A stretch of DNA of 13,119 nt from an uncultured Lachnospiraceae bacterium (GCA_949076555.1 CARUOB010000070.1:1-13119), one strand, 5' to 3'. Positions 1 to 7,674 are shown, counted from the stretch's first letter. Numbers and translations: made by a program. The notes: generated by a model from the sequence alone, not told the origin.

Positions 1-558
1 GGCTTACAGCCCCATCTTGCCAAAAGAAACACGGCCTTTGCCCGGGAATACGACTACGATTTCATCATCGGCTCCTCCCACCTTTGCCACGGAAAGGACC
101 CCTACTATCCCGCCTTTTATGAGGGGCGCACACAGGAGGAGGCTTATCTGGAATATTTTGAGTCTATACTGGAGAATTTGAAGGCTTACAAAGACTTTGA
201 CGTATACGGGCATCTGGACTATGTGGTGCGCTACGGCCCGACGAAAGACCAAGAATACGCCTACGAGATGTACCGGCATATATTTGATCGGATTTTATCA
301 GAACTGATTGCCATGGAAAAGGGGATCGAGATCAATACCGCCGCTCTGGCAAGGGGTATGCGGGAACCCAATCCCTGCATCGGCATTCTGAAGCGTTACC
401 GCGCCCTTGGCGGCGAAATAATCACCGCGGGAAGCGACGCGCACGAGCCAAGACAGATCGCGCACGCCTTTGATCAGGCAGCCGAAATCCTGAAAGAATG
501 CGGGTTTCGCTATTACGCCACTTTCGAAAAGAGAATCCCTTCTTTTCATAAATTATAA
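1..558 (+). CDS. hisJ: Histidinol-phosphatase, PHP family (5' end outside window)
   Basis: The frame is open from the first base and ends at TAA 556-558, so the window holds the last 185 residues. HisJ-type proteins are usually about 260-270 residues, so the N-terminal part with the first HxH metal motif lies upstream. Visible PHP-fold motifs, in window residue numbers, are SSH (25-27), GHLD (70-73), EINT (110-113) and GSDAHEP (144-150); the His and Asp residues in them are the expected metal ligands. The family dephosphorylates L-histidinol phosphate to histidinol in cytoplasmic histidine synthesis. No other his gene is visible, so the pathway assignment rests on the family match; a generic PHP phosphoesterase is the alternative. 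The TTG at 178 is internal and is not the start. The gene converges on mnmA with a 9-base gap and no clear terminator between them. Confidence 0.85.
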   Translation, partial: GLQPHLAKRNTAFAREYDYDFIIGSSHLCHGKDPYYPAFYEGRTQEEAYLEYFESILENLKAYKDFDVYGHLDYVVRYGPTKDQEYAYEMYRHIFDRILSELIAMEKGIEINTAALARGMREPNPCIGILKRYRALGGEIITAGSDAHEPRQIAHAFDQAAEILKECGFRYYATFEKRIPSFHKL

Positions 559-567
559 AAGTTAGCG

Positions 568-1647
568 CTAAATAATCGTTCCCCCGCCAAGCACATAGTC
601 ATCCTCGTAAAATACCACGGCCTGTCCCGGCGTAATCGCCCGGACGGGCTTTTTGAAGGTAACGCGGATCGTATCTTCGCCCGCCTTCTCAATCAGGCAT
701 CTCTCGCCCGCGTGGGCATAGCGTATTTTCGCTGTCACCTCTCTTGCCTCCGGCAAATCCGCCATCCCCATATAATTGATGCTGTCGCAGTACAGCGTAT
801 CACCGAACACGTCCTGCGCCTCGCCGATCACCACTTCGTCCGTCTCCGGTCTGATCTGTGTGACAAACACGGGACGCCCCATGGCAAGATTTAACCCCTT
901 GCGCTGTCCCACCGTGTAGTGGGTGATGCCCAAATGCCGCCCCAGCACCTCCTCCTCCTTCGTCACGAAACAGCCGGGACCAGGCACCCGTTCTCCCGCA
1001 GTCCTGTCGATAAAGGCCGCGTAGTCGTTGTCGGGAATAAAGCATATTTCCTGACTGTCGGGCTTTTGCGCCACGGACAGCCCCGCCTCCGCGGCCATCT
1101 GCCGGATCTCCTCCTTTGTGTACGCCCCCACCGGCATCAGCGTGTGGGCAAGCTGCTCCTGTGTCAGGCTGTAGAGGGCATAGGTCTGGTCTTTCTTTGC
1201 CGTCACCGCATTGCGGATGGCATACCTGCCGTTTGCAAGCCGCGCGATCCCCGCGTAATGCCCCGTGGCGATATAGTCCGCCCCGATCTCCAGACTCCTG
1301 TGCAGCATGGCCTCCCACTTCACATAGCGGTTGCAGGCGATGCAGGGGTTTGGCGTCCTGCCCGCCAGATACTCCTCCACGAAGTAATCCATGACTTTCT
1401 TCCGGAATTCCTGCCTGAAATTCATCACATAATGGGGAATGTCCAACACTTCCGCCACCCGTCTGGCATCCTCCACCGCGCTGAATCCGCAGCATCCGCC
1501 CTGTGACGCTGCCGTCTCGCATGTTTCCTCCTGCCAGATCTGCATGGTGACCCCCACCACGTCATATCCTTGTCTTTTCAATAAAAGGGCTGCCACGGAG
1601 GAATCCACGCCCCCGGACATACCCACCACTACCTTTTTTTTCATCAT
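568..1647 (-). CDS. mnmA: tRNA-specific 2-thiouridylase MnmA
   Basis: MnmA makes the 2-thio group of s2U34 in the wobble position of Lys, Glu and Gln tRNAs, using ATP and relayed sulfur. The protein is 359 residues with this start, normal for the family. The PP-loop SGGVDSS is at 11-17 and binds ATP. The catalytic cysteine pair is Cys105 (in NPCIACN) and Cys202 (in SQEICFI). GHYAGIA (129-135), KDQTYALY (152-159) and TVGQRKGL are also standard. The CC-containing insert near 52-53 is common in Firmicutes homologues. The frame stays open upstream to 1761, but a consensus promoter at 1730-1758 lies inside that extension. ATG 1647 has AGGAAG seven bases upstream; ATG 1644 or 1653 are close alternatives. 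The gene is monocistronic here and divergent from the flippase. Confidence 0.96.
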   Translation of the reverse strand: MMKKKVVVGMSGGVDSSVAALLLKRQGYDVVGVTMQIWQEETCETAASQGGCCGFSAVEDARRVAEVLDIPHYVMNFRQEFRKKVMDYFVEEYLAGRTPNPCIACNRYVKWEAMLHRSLEIGADYIATGHYAGIARLANGRYAIRNAVTAKKDQTYALYSLTQEQLAHTLMPVGAYTKEEIRQMAAEAGLSVAQKPDSQEICFIPDNDYAAFIDRTAGERVPGPGCFVTKEEEVLGRHLGITHYTVGQRKGLNLAMGRPVFVTQIRPETDEVVIGEAQDVFGDTLYCDSINYMGMADLPEAREVTAKIRYAHAGERCLIEKAGEDTIRVTFKKPVRAITPGQAVVFYEDDYVLGGGTII

Positions 1648-1729
1648 TCTCATTCTTCCTTCACATGGCCGAGCGCTCTGCGCAGATCCCCCGCAAACGC
1701 AAGTACCGCTTTTATTCCTCACGCGCAAA

Positions 1730-1758
1730 ATAATACTGTATCGCACGATCTCTGTCAA
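1730..1758 (-). promoter_or_regulatory. SigA-type promoter of mnmA
   Basis: On the minus strand, TTGACA (1758-1753) is followed after exactly 17 bases by TATTAT (1735-1730). This is a perfect -35 and a 5/6 -10 box. It lies about 80 bases upstream of the mnmA ATG and reads only toward mnmA. It is also the main reason for rejecting the long upstream extension of the mnmA reading frame. Confidence 0.82.
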
Positions 1759-1862
1759 CAATCGCTCATCACTCTTCCAAATCTATTATTTTTTGTGAAA
1801 AATTCTATTCCCGCCGTTTCCGACATAAACATAGACCATATCTCACACTTATATGGTGCGCT

Positions 1863-3317
1863 ATGACGTTTAAAAAGTGGAATCACCCTTTGGTAACCGG
1901 AACCGTTATTCTGACTGTAACCGGATTAGTCAGCCGTTTTATCGGCTTTTTTTACCGTATTTTCCTATCCAATGTATTCGGTGCGGAGGGCATGGGCCTC
2001 TACCAGCTCATCTCCCCCGTGCTGGCCCTCTCTTTTTCGCTTACCGTGTCCGGCATACAGACCGCCATCTCCAAGTATGTGGCGAGCGAAACAAGCACCC
2101 GCGATTATAAAAATTCTTTCCGTACACTCTGGGCAGGCTTTCTTGTGGCGATGGCGCTCTCCGCAGCCTGCGCGCTCGGCATCTATGTATATGCGGAACC
2201 GATCGCAGCGAATCTTCTTCTGGAGGAGCGGACTGCCCCGCTTCTTCGCATCATTGCCCTCTCCATTCCTATGGCCAGTGTACACTCCTGCATCAACGGC
2301 TATTTCTACGGCATCCGCAGGACTGCCATTCCCGCCTTTTCCCAGCTCGCGGAACAGGTTTTCCGGGTTGGCAGCGTATATCTGATCTATTTTGTCTGCC
2401 AGAAACATGGACTTACGCCTACCATCAGCTTCGCCGTAGTGGGCCTGGTAATCGGTGAAAGCGCCTCCATGATCGTCTCAGTGGTGGCAATTTTAGCCCG
2501 CGCGCACCAGGTATTTCCCGCCTGCGGACACACTGTTTCCCCGGGATTGTCCCGCTTCCCGGCACAGTCCACACATGCGCCCCGGCTTTTTGGACGCTAT
2601 CAGGTGTCCCGGCCGCTTCCCTCCGTGCTTTCCATCTACCGGCGCATCACGGGGCAGCTCTTACAGCTCGCCGTCCCGCTTTCGGCCAACCGTCTGGTAC
2701 TGAACCTTTTGCAGAGTGTGGAGGCAATCTACATACCGAACCGTCTGATGGCATACGGCTTAAGCAACGCGGACGCCCTGAGCGTCTACGGTGTGCTCAC
2801 CGGCATGAGCCTGCCGTTAATTCTGTTCCCCTCCGCCATCACAGGCTCCGTCTCCGTACTGCTCCTGCCCATCGTGTCCGAAGCGGACGCCGGCGGCAAC
2901 AAAAACGCGGTGCGGCGCGCCATCTTTACCTCGATCCGCCTCTGCCTCCTGCTGGGCTTTTTCTTCACCGCCCTGTTTCTGGTATTCGGCAGACTTGCCG
3001 GACGCCTGCTCTTCCACTCGGAGCTGGCGGGCAGTTTTATCCTGACGCTCAGTTTCCTGTGCCCTTTCATGTACATTGCCAGTATGCTTAACAGTATCTT
3101 AAACGGGCTCGGCAAGACCATCCGCACCTTCCTGTTCAGTGTGGCAAGCCTGCTTCTGCGTCTGTTGTTCGTATTTTTTGCCATTCCGCGTTGCGGCATA
3201 CAGGGATATCTCTGGGGAATGCTCGCCAGTCAGATACTGCAGACGCTTCTGTGTACCGTGTCAGCGCTCCGCTTTTCGCGCACTTTTACTTGCGATTCTT
3301 CACGCAATATACTATAA
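1863..3317 (+). CDS. SpoVB-like polysaccharide/lipid flippase (MOP superfamily)
   Basis: This is an integral membrane protein of 484 residues with alternating hydrophobic helices throughout, consistent with the 12-14 helix MOP fold. The N-terminus (TGLVSRFIGFFYRIFLSNVFGAEG-like, about 20-43) and the stretch GMSLPLILFPSAITGS (314-329) are typical of the SpoVB/PST group. These proteins move lipid-linked sugar precursors across the membrane, in spore cortex or wall synthesis. Residues about 212-258 form a proline-rich hydrophilic linker between the two helix bundles. The start has only a weak ribosome binding site (GGTG just upstream), but the family N-terminus begins here and no better in-frame start exists. 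The stop codon overlaps the promoter of the next gene. Whether this is the sporulation paralogue or a vegetative one cannot be told from sequence alone. Confidence 0.85.
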   Translation: MTFKKWNHPLVTGTVILTVTGLVSRFIGFFYRIFLSNVFGAEGMGLYQLISPVLALSFSLTVSGIQTAISKYVASETSTRDYKNSFRTLWAGFLVAMALSAACALGIYVYAEPIAANLLLEERTAPLLRIIALSIPMASVHSCINGYFYGIRRTAIPAFSQLAEQVFRVGSVYLIYFVCQKHGLTPTISFAVVGLVIGESASMIVSVVAILARAHQVFPACGHTVSPGLSRFPAQSTHAPRLFGRYQVSRPLPSVLSIYRRITGQLLQLAVPLSANRLVLNLLQSVEAIYIPNRLMAYGLSNADALSVYGVLTGMSLPLILFPSAITGSVSVLLLPIVSEADAGGNKNAVRRAIFTSIRLCLLLGFFFTALFLVFGRLAGRLLFHSELAGSFILTLSFLCPFMYIASMLNSILNGLGKTIRTFLFSVASLLLRLLFVFFAIPRCGIQGYLWGMLASQILQTLLCTVSALRFSRTFTCDSSRNIL

Positions 3318-3318
3318 T
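3290..3318 (+). promoter_or_regulatory. SigA-type promoter of the DAHP synthase gene
   Basis: TTGCGA (3290-3295), a 17-base spacer and a perfect TATAAT (3313-3318) sit across the end of the flippase gene, whose TAA stop (3315-3317) lies inside the -10 box. Transcription would begin near 3325, leaving a leader of about 68 bases before the ATG. No T-box or attenuator hairpin was seen in that leader. Confidence 0.7.
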
Positions 3319-3392
3319 GTAGATGTTTTTGCGAGAGAAACGAAACTATGATAAAGGCGAAACGGTAATCACGTTTTTGCCGGGAGGTAACC

Positions 3393-4421
3393 ATGTCATT
3401 TCAATATGTAGCTAAATTACCCACCCCCGACGAGATCCGCGAGCGTTTTCCCATGCCCGCCCATCTGGTGGAGGTAAAAAGAGAAAGAGATATCGAGATC
3501 CGGGACGTGATCACCGGAAAAAGCAAGAAATTTATCGTGATCATCGGCCCCTGCTCGGCGGACAACGAGGAGGCTGTCTGTGATTATGTAAACCGATTGG
3601 CAAAGGTCAGCGAGAAGGTGAAGGACAAGCTGATTCTGATCCCCCGGATCTACACGAACAAGCCCCGCACCACAGGCGAGGGTTATAAAGGCATCGTAAG
3701 CCAGCCCGATCCGGAAAAGAAACCCGATTTTACAAGCGGGCTGATCGCCATGCGCAAAATGCATATCCGGGCTATAGAGGAAACCGGGCTGACCGCCGCG
3801 GACGAGATGCTCTACCCCGACAACTGGGGCTATGTGGAGGACATTCTCTCCTATGTGGCCATCGGCGCACGCTCCGTGGAGGACCAGCAGCACCGCATGA
3901 CCGTCAGCGGTTTCGACGTGGCCGCCGGAATGAAGAATCCCACAAGCGGCACCCTCTCCGTGATGCTCAACTCCATCTACGCGGCGCAGCATCCCCACGA
4001 TTTCACCTACAGAGGGTATGAAGTCAGCACCGGCGGCAACCCGCTTGCCCACGCGGTGCTTCGGGGTTCCACAAACAAGCACGGCAGAAGTCTTCCGAAT
4101 TACCACTACGAAGACTTGAACACCCTGTATACGCTGTATCAGGATTACGATCTGGTCAACCCGGCCTGCGTCATCGACGCCAACCACAATAACTCCGACA
4201 AGAAGTACGAGCAGCAGATCCGCATCGTGAAAGAAGTGATGCACAGCCGGAAGTTAAACAGAGACATTCACAGCATGGTCAAGGGCGTGATGATCGAGAG
4301 CTATATCGAGGAAGGCTGCCAGAAGATCGGCGAAGGCATTTACGGCAAGTCCATCACCGACCCCTGCCTTGGCTGGGAGGCGTCGGAACGGCTGATTTAT
4401 GATATTGCGGAATACGAATAA
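3393..4421 (+). CDS. Class I 3-deoxy-7-phosphoheptulonate (DAHP) synthase
   Basis: This enzyme condenses phosphoenolpyruvate with erythrose 4-phosphate, the first step of the shikimate pathway to aromatic amino acids. At 342 residues it matches the AroF/G/H (type I alpha) group. The metal ligands expected from E. coli AroG are present: Cys54 in IGPCS, His265 in DANHNNS, Glu302 in MIESY and Asp323 in SITDPCLGWE. The substrate-binding KPRTT (90-94) and GARSVEDQQHR (158-168) are also intact. The type I alpha group is usually feedback-inhibited by one aromatic amino acid, but which one cannot be read here, so no aroF/G/H letter is given. The ribosome binding site GGGAGGT at 3382-3388 sets the start. 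It has its own promoter and terminator, so it is probably a single-gene unit. Confidence 0.95.
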   Translation: MSFQYVAKLPTPDEIRERFPMPAHLVEVKRERDIEIRDVITGKSKKFIVIIGPCSADNEEAVCDYVNRLAKVSEKVKDKLILIPRIYTNKPRTTGEGYKGIVSQPDPEKKPDFTSGLIAMRKMHIRAIEETGLTAADEMLYPDNWGYVEDILSYVAIGARSVEDQQHRMTVSGFDVAAGMKNPTSGTLSVMLNSIYAAQHPHDFTYRGYEVSTGGNPLAHAVLRGSTNKHGRSLPNYHYEDLNTLYTLYQDYDLVNPACVIDANHNNSDKKYEQQIRIVKEVMHSRKLNRDIHSMVKGVMIESYIEEGCQKIGEGIYGKSITDPCLGWEASERLIYDIAEYE

Positions 4422-4438
4422 AACAAATAGCTGACTGC

Positions 4439-4467
4439 TACGCCCCGTTTTGCGGGGCGTAATTTTT
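4439..4467 (+). terminator. Rho-independent terminator after the DAHP synthase gene
   Basis: A 9-bp GC-rich stem, TACGCCCCG (4439-4447) with CGGGGCGTA (4453-4461), encloses the loop TTTTG and is followed by a T run (4463-4467). It lies 18 bases after the stop codon. It separates this gene from the MarR promoter, which starts four bases after the T run. Confidence 0.9.
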
Positions 4468-4470
4468 CGC

Positions 4471-4499
4471 TTGACTTTGGTATGAAATCGTACTATAAT
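4471..4499 (+). promoter_or_regulatory. SigA-type promoter of the marR-MATE operon
   Basis: TTGACT (4471-4476), a 17-base spacer and a perfect TATAAT (4494-4499) form a near-consensus promoter. The transcript start should be near 4506, within or beside the downstream palindrome. A promoter this strong, overlapped by operator-like repeats, fits a unit normally held off by a repressor. Confidence 0.85.
4477..4496 (+). promoter_or_regulatory. Upstream MarR operator-like site (imperfect palindrome)
   Basis: The core GTATGA-AA-TCGTAC is an imperfect palindrome. Aligned with the perfect site at 4507-4526 it matches 15 of 20 positions, or 15 of 18 outside the central pair. It covers the promoter spacer and the first half of the -10 box, so a bound protein would block RNA polymerase. 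Binding by the adjacent MarR protein is inferred. Confidence 0.65.
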
Positions 4500-4506
4500 C
4501 CCTTCG

Positions 4507-4526
4507 ATAGTATGATTTCATACTAT
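4507..4526 (+). promoter_or_regulatory. Downstream MarR operator-like site (perfect palindrome)
   Basis: ATAGTATGATTTCATACTAT is a perfect 9-2-9 palindrome starting at the expected transcription start. Its centre lies 30 bases from the centre of the upstream site, close to three helical turns, so two dimers would bind the same face of the DNA. MarR-family proteins typically bind palindromes of this size in their own promoter. Confidence 0.75.
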
Positions 4527-4576
4527 TTTAACGATCTCTCATACACACTGACGCCGAAACTATGGAGGATGCGGAA

Positions 4577-5023
4577 ATGACCCCTTATTTTTCGAAAGAA
4601 CTGAAACGATACAACTATTTGTTGAGTGAAACGGAGTCCGCTTACCGTGAAGCGGCATCCAGACTTGGCCTTCCCGAAAGCTCCATGATGGTTCTCTACG
4701 CCGTCTGTCACGCCGGAACTTCCTGCCCGCTCCGGGACATATGCCGCAACGCCGGTGTCAGCAAACAGACCATCAATTCCGCGCTCCGCAGGCTGGAAGC
4801 AGAAGGGCTGATCTATCTGGAAAACACCGACGGCAAAAATAAAACCGTATTTCTTACCAGTGAGGGCCAAAAGCTGGCCGGACGGACCGCCGCCAAAGTC
4901 ATTGCCATAGAGAATGCAATTTTTGCCTCATGGACAAATGAAGACGTGAAGCAGTATCTGTCGCTGACAGAACGCTATTTACAGGATTTTCGGGAACATT
5001 TACGGCACTTGAAACAAGATTAG
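4577..5023 (+). CDS. MarR-family transcriptional regulator
   Basis: This is a small winged-helix protein of 148 residues, normal for MarR. The helix-turn-helix spans about 50-76, with the recognition helix in SKQTINSALRRLEAEG (62-77). The beta wing follows at about 80-93, with the usual Asp-Gly (85-86). Helices at both ends would form the dimer. ATG 4577 is chosen because GGAGG (4564-4568) sits eight bases upstream; an in-frame ATG at 4562 would overlap that ribosome binding site. The gene precedes the MATE exporter by 39 bases with no terminator between. With the two palindromes in its promoter this suggests a self-regulating repressor relieved by a small ligand, probably an exporter substrate. 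The ligand is unknown. Confidence 0.92.
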   Translation: MTPYFSKELKRYNYLLSETESAYREAASRLGLPESSMMVLYAVCHAGTSCPLRDICRNAGVSKQTINSALRRLEAEGLIYLENTDGKNKTVFLTSEGQKLAGRTAAKVIAIENAIFASWTNEDVKQYLSLTERYLQDFREHLRHLKQD

Positions 5024-5034
5024 TTTACATAATA

Positions 5035-5050
5035 TTTTTCAATTGAAAAA
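5035..5050 (+). promoter_or_regulatory. Perfect AT-rich palindrome between marR and the MATE gene
   Basis: TTTTTCAATTGAAAAA is a 16-base perfect palindrome whose right arm runs into the ribosome binding site (AAGGA, 5049-5053) of the MATE gene. It has no loop, so as RNA it would fold only weakly. It could be a protein site or chance in AT-rich spacer. Its role is not known. Confidence 0.35.
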
Positions 5051-5062
5051 GGATGTGATTTT

Positions 5063-6403
5063 ATGAAAAAAACGACCATACAATTATCAGACCACTTTAC
5101 TTACAGTAAACTGCTGCGCTTTACCCTGCCCTCCATCGTGATGATGGTATTTACCTCCATCTACGGTGTGGTGGACGGTTTCTTCGTGTCAAACTTCGCG
5201 GGAAAGACCGCCTTTGCCTCCGTCAATCTCATCTTTCCCTTCATTATGATCCTCGGCGGCATGGGTTTTATGATCGGCACCGGCGGCACGGCTCTGGTTT
5301 CTCTGGTGCTTGGCACCGGGGATCGTGAGAAGGCGAACCGCTATTTTTCCATGATGATATATGTGACTCTGCTCCTTGGCATCGTCCTGTCCGCAATCGG
5401 TTTTGTCTTTACGCGCCCTATGGCTTCTTTTCTGGGCGCGACGCCGGAAATGTTGGAGGACTGTGTCCTCTACGGACGCATCGTCTTCTGCTTTATCACC
5501 ACATTCATGCTGCAGAATGTTTTCCAGAGCTTTCTGATTGCGGCGGAAAGACCGAAACTTGGCCTTATGGCAACCATCGGCGCAGGCGTGACCAATATGT
5601 TTCTGGACGCGCTCTTTGTTGGCGTCTTCCGATGGGGTGTGGCGGGTGCGGCCCTTGCCACGGGCGTCAGCCAGTGCGTGGGCGGTCTGCTCCCCCTGCT
5701 CTATTTTATCCGCCCAAACACAAGCCTTCTGCGGCTCACCCGGACAAAGCTGGAAATCAAGCCGATCCTGCAGGCGTGCGCCAACGGCTCGTCGGAGCTG
5801 ATGAGCAACATTTCCGCCTCCGTTGTCAGTATGATCTATAATTTTCAGCTTTTAAAGTATGTCGGTGAAAACGGCGTCTCCGCATACGGCGTGCTGATGT
5901 ATGTGCAGTTTATCTTCATCGCCATCTACATTGGCTACTCCATCGGCGCAGCGCCCATCGTCAGCTACCACTACGGCGCGGGAAACGACGCAGAACTGAA
6001 AAATATGTTCAAAAAGAGCGTGCTGCTGATGACCGGCACAAGCATCGTGCTGACCGCCACCGCTTTTCTTCTGGCCGCTCCGCTCTCCGGCATATTTGTG
6101 GGCTATGACGCAGAGCTGTTTGCGCTGACTTGCCATGCGTTCCGGCTCTTTGCCTTTTCCTTCCTGCTGGCAGGCTTTAATATTTTCGCCTCTTCCTTTT
6201 TTACCGCCCTCAACAACGGTGCGGTTTCGGCGGCGATCTCCTTTATGCGTACGCTGATTTTCCAGACCGCGTCCGTGCTGATCCTGCCGCTCTTCTTCGG
6301 CGTGGACGGCATCTGGTGGGCGATCACTGCTGCAGAGGTGTTCGCCTGCGCGCTCTCCGCCGCCTTTCTGTTTGCAAAGCGCGGAAAGTACCATTATATA
6401 TAA
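5063..6403 (+). CDS. MATE-family efflux transporter
   Basis: The protein has 446 residues and about twelve hydrophobic helices in two similar halves, the size and shape of bacterial MATE exporters. The N-terminal half contains LPSIVMMVFTSIYGVVDGFFVS (about 22-43), the helix-1 signature in which an Asp sits after the first membrane stretch. The second half has the matching pattern GYSIGAAPIVSYHYGAGN (about 293-310). MATE pumps use a sodium or proton gradient to export cationic drugs, dyes or metabolites. The start has AAGGA nine bases upstream. It is the second gene of the marR operon and is followed by a hairpin terminator, so its expression is probably set by the MarR protein. The substrate cannot be predicted. 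It resembles the MepA-like group more than NorM, at moderate certainty. Confidence 0.93.
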   Translation: MKKTTIQLSDHFTYSKLLRFTLPSIVMMVFTSIYGVVDGFFVSNFAGKTAFASVNLIFPFIMILGGMGFMIGTGGTALVSLVLGTGDREKANRYFSMMIYVTLLLGIVLSAIGFVFTRPMASFLGATPEMLEDCVLYGRIVFCFITTFMLQNVFQSFLIAAERPKLGLMATIGAGVTNMFLDALFVGVFRWGVAGAALATGVSQCVGGLLPLLYFIRPNTSLLRLTRTKLEIKPILQACANGSSELMSNISASVVSMIYNFQLLKYVGENGVSAYGVLMYVQFIFIAIYIGYSIGAAPIVSYHYGAGNDAELKNMFKKSVLLMTGTSIVLTATAFLLAAPLSGIFVGYDAELFALTCHAFRLFAFSFLLAGFNIFASSFFTALNNGAVSAAISFMRTLIFQTASVLILPLFFGVDGIWWAITAAEVFACALSAAFLFAKRGKYHYI

Positions 6404-6434
6404 CGCTCCCGGATAAAACGGCTGCTCAATTTCG

Positions 6435-6485
6435 ACACCCCTGCTTACGCGTATAGACAGACGCAAAAAAGCACGGGTGTTTTTT
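6435..6485 (+). terminator. Probable Rho-independent terminator of the marR-MATE operon
   Basis: ACACCC (6435-6440) pairs with GGGTGT (6475-6480). Inside, TGCTT (6442-6446) pairs with AAGCA (6469-6473) and GCGT (6449-6452) with ACGC (6461-6464). A run of six T ends the hairpin (6480-6485). The stem is interrupted, but its position 31 bases after the MATE stop and the T run support a terminator. The rest of the 180-base gap to xerD holds nothing I recognise. Confidence 0.6.
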
Positions 6486-6583
6486 GAAACAGTCCCATGC
6501 CTATCATTGCTTATCTTATATCACACTGTCGTTCTATGTTGTCCGCGCTGCGATTATATCTTCGTCTGCGATCTCCTGCCCTG

Positions 6584-7468
6584 TCATCCGCGCGGATGCG
6601 CCTTCGCGTACACCTCTCTGATATGGTTGTGGTTTAAGTTTGCGTAAATCTGCGTGGTGGAAATATCGGAATGCCCCAGCATTTCCTGCACACTCCGAAG
6701 ATCCGCGCCGTTCTCCACCAGATGCGCCGCAAAGGAATGACGCAGCGTGTGGGGCGTAATATCTGCCTGAATATCCGCTTTCTTCGCATAGTGCTTGATC
6801 AGCTTCCAGAATCCCTGTCTGCTCATGGGCTGTCCCGAACAGTTCGCGAACAGCACCTCCGACTTTTTATTCTCCAGCATTTCCTCTCTGGTGCCGTCCA
6901 GATATCTGGCCATCGCGTTCTTGGCCGCCGCGCCGAAAGGAATGATTCTCTCCTTATTGCGGTCCCGGCAGAGAATGAAACTCATCTGCATATTCACGTC
7001 GGAAAGGTTCAGCGTGATCAGCTCCGTCACGCGGATTCCCGTGGCGTAGAGAAGCTCTAACATCGCCTTGTCGCGGATTTCTTTGGGGCTGTCCCCCGAG
7101 GGCTGTTCCAAAAGCCGCACCACCTCGTCCGGCGACATGATCTCCGGCGCCTTCTTTTCAATCTTAGGGGCCTTGAGCTTGTCGGCGATATCCTCCTCGG
7201 CCAGCCCTTCCTGCACCATATAGTGATAGAATGCTTTCAGGGAGGCAATATTGCGGGACACAGTAGCCGCCGCAAATTTACTGTCCTCCAAAAACTTCAC
7301 ATAGTCAGCAAGATCCTGCGCCTTTACGTCCTTCGTCTCACGGATGCCCCGAGACTCCATAAAATGCGATACCTTTTCCAGATCCCTTCTATAAGACATC
7401 TCCGTATTTTCGGAGGTATTCTTCACGTTATGTAAATACGTAATAAATGCGCCAATCTCTTTATCCAT
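6584..7468 (-). CDS. xerD: Site-specific tyrosine recombinase XerD
   Basis: XerD with XerC resolves chromosome dimers at the dif site during division. The 294-residue length is standard. An N-terminal SAM-like DNA-binding domain (about 1-90) precedes the catalytic domain. All catalytic residues are seen: Arg146 (ATGIRVTEL), Lys172 (beta-hairpin), His240 and Arg243 (HTLRHSFAAH), His266 (LGHSDISTTQIY) and the nucleophile Tyr275. The ATG at 7468 has a GGGAAGGG purine stretch about eleven bases upstream, slightly far. It has its own promoter at 7530-7558. It lies downstream of spoIIM; spoIIM and xerD (ripX) are also near each other in Bacillus subtilis, which argues for the chromosomal XerD rather than a phage or transposon integrase. 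No recombination site or cargo is seen. Confidence 0.93.
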   Translation of the reverse strand: MDKEIGAFITYLHNVKNTSENTEMSYRRDLEKVSHFMESRGIRETKDVKAQDLADYVKFLEDSKFAAATVSRNIASLKAFYHYMVQEGLAEEDIADKLKAPKIEKKAPEIMSPDEVVRLLEQPSGDSPKEIRDKAMLELLYATGIRVTELITLNLSDVNMQMSFILCRDRNKERIIPFGAAAKNAMARYLDGTREEMLENKKSEVLFANCSGQPMSRQGFWKLIKHYAKKADIQADITPHTLRHSFAAHLVENGADLRSVQEMLGHSDISTTQIYANLNHNHIREVYAKAHPRG

Positions 7469-7529
7469 TTACTCGGAGGCCCTTCCCTGTACGTTCTCTT
7501 TATGTAAATCAAAACACTGTCTGAGTTCC

Positions 7530-7558
7530 ATTATAATCAGATCTTTTTAGAAAAGCAA
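7530..7558 (-). promoter_or_regulatory. SigA-type promoter of xerD
   Basis: On the minus strand TTGCTT (7558-7553) and a perfect TATAAT (7535-7530) are separated by 17 bases, about 60 bases upstream of the xerD ATG. The -35 box is weak (3/6) but the spacing and -10 are ideal. xerD can therefore be transcribed in growing cells independently of spoIIM. Confidence 0.7.
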
Positions 7559-7674
7559 ATGGAATTTTTCCTGATTTTACGGGCGTTTGCGGCCTTTTTC
7601 CAACGAAGCACAACATATCGTCCATTTATGATTTTATGTCTACTACATCTTGAAAAATAGAACAGGAAAATTTT

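Noticed and set aside
562..571. Palindrome TTAGCGCTAA between hisJ and mnmA as terminator or operator
   Set aside because: It is ten bases with no loop and no T run, and it overlaps the mnmA stop codon. It may be chance.
919..1506. Long plus-strand reading frame opposite mnmA
   Set aside because: It is antisense to a clearly coding gene, has low-complexity His/Arg/Pro-rich content, and shows no family motif. The same applies to 3417-4244 (-), 5852-6466 (-), 8847-9629 (+) and 11070-11618 (+).
1648..1761. N-terminal extension of mnmA to 1761
   Set aside because: A TTGACA-17-TATTAT promoter lies inside it, the extra residues are not MnmA-like, and good starts with a ribosome site exist at 1644-1653.
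3348..3368. Six-codon leader peptide before the DAHP synthase gene
   Set aside because: It contains no aromatic codons, and no attenuator hairpin or convincing ribosome site goes with it.
6584..7468. Phage or integrative-element integrase
   Set aside because: The protein is a full-length XerD next to spoIIM, and no att-like repeats or cargo genes are present.
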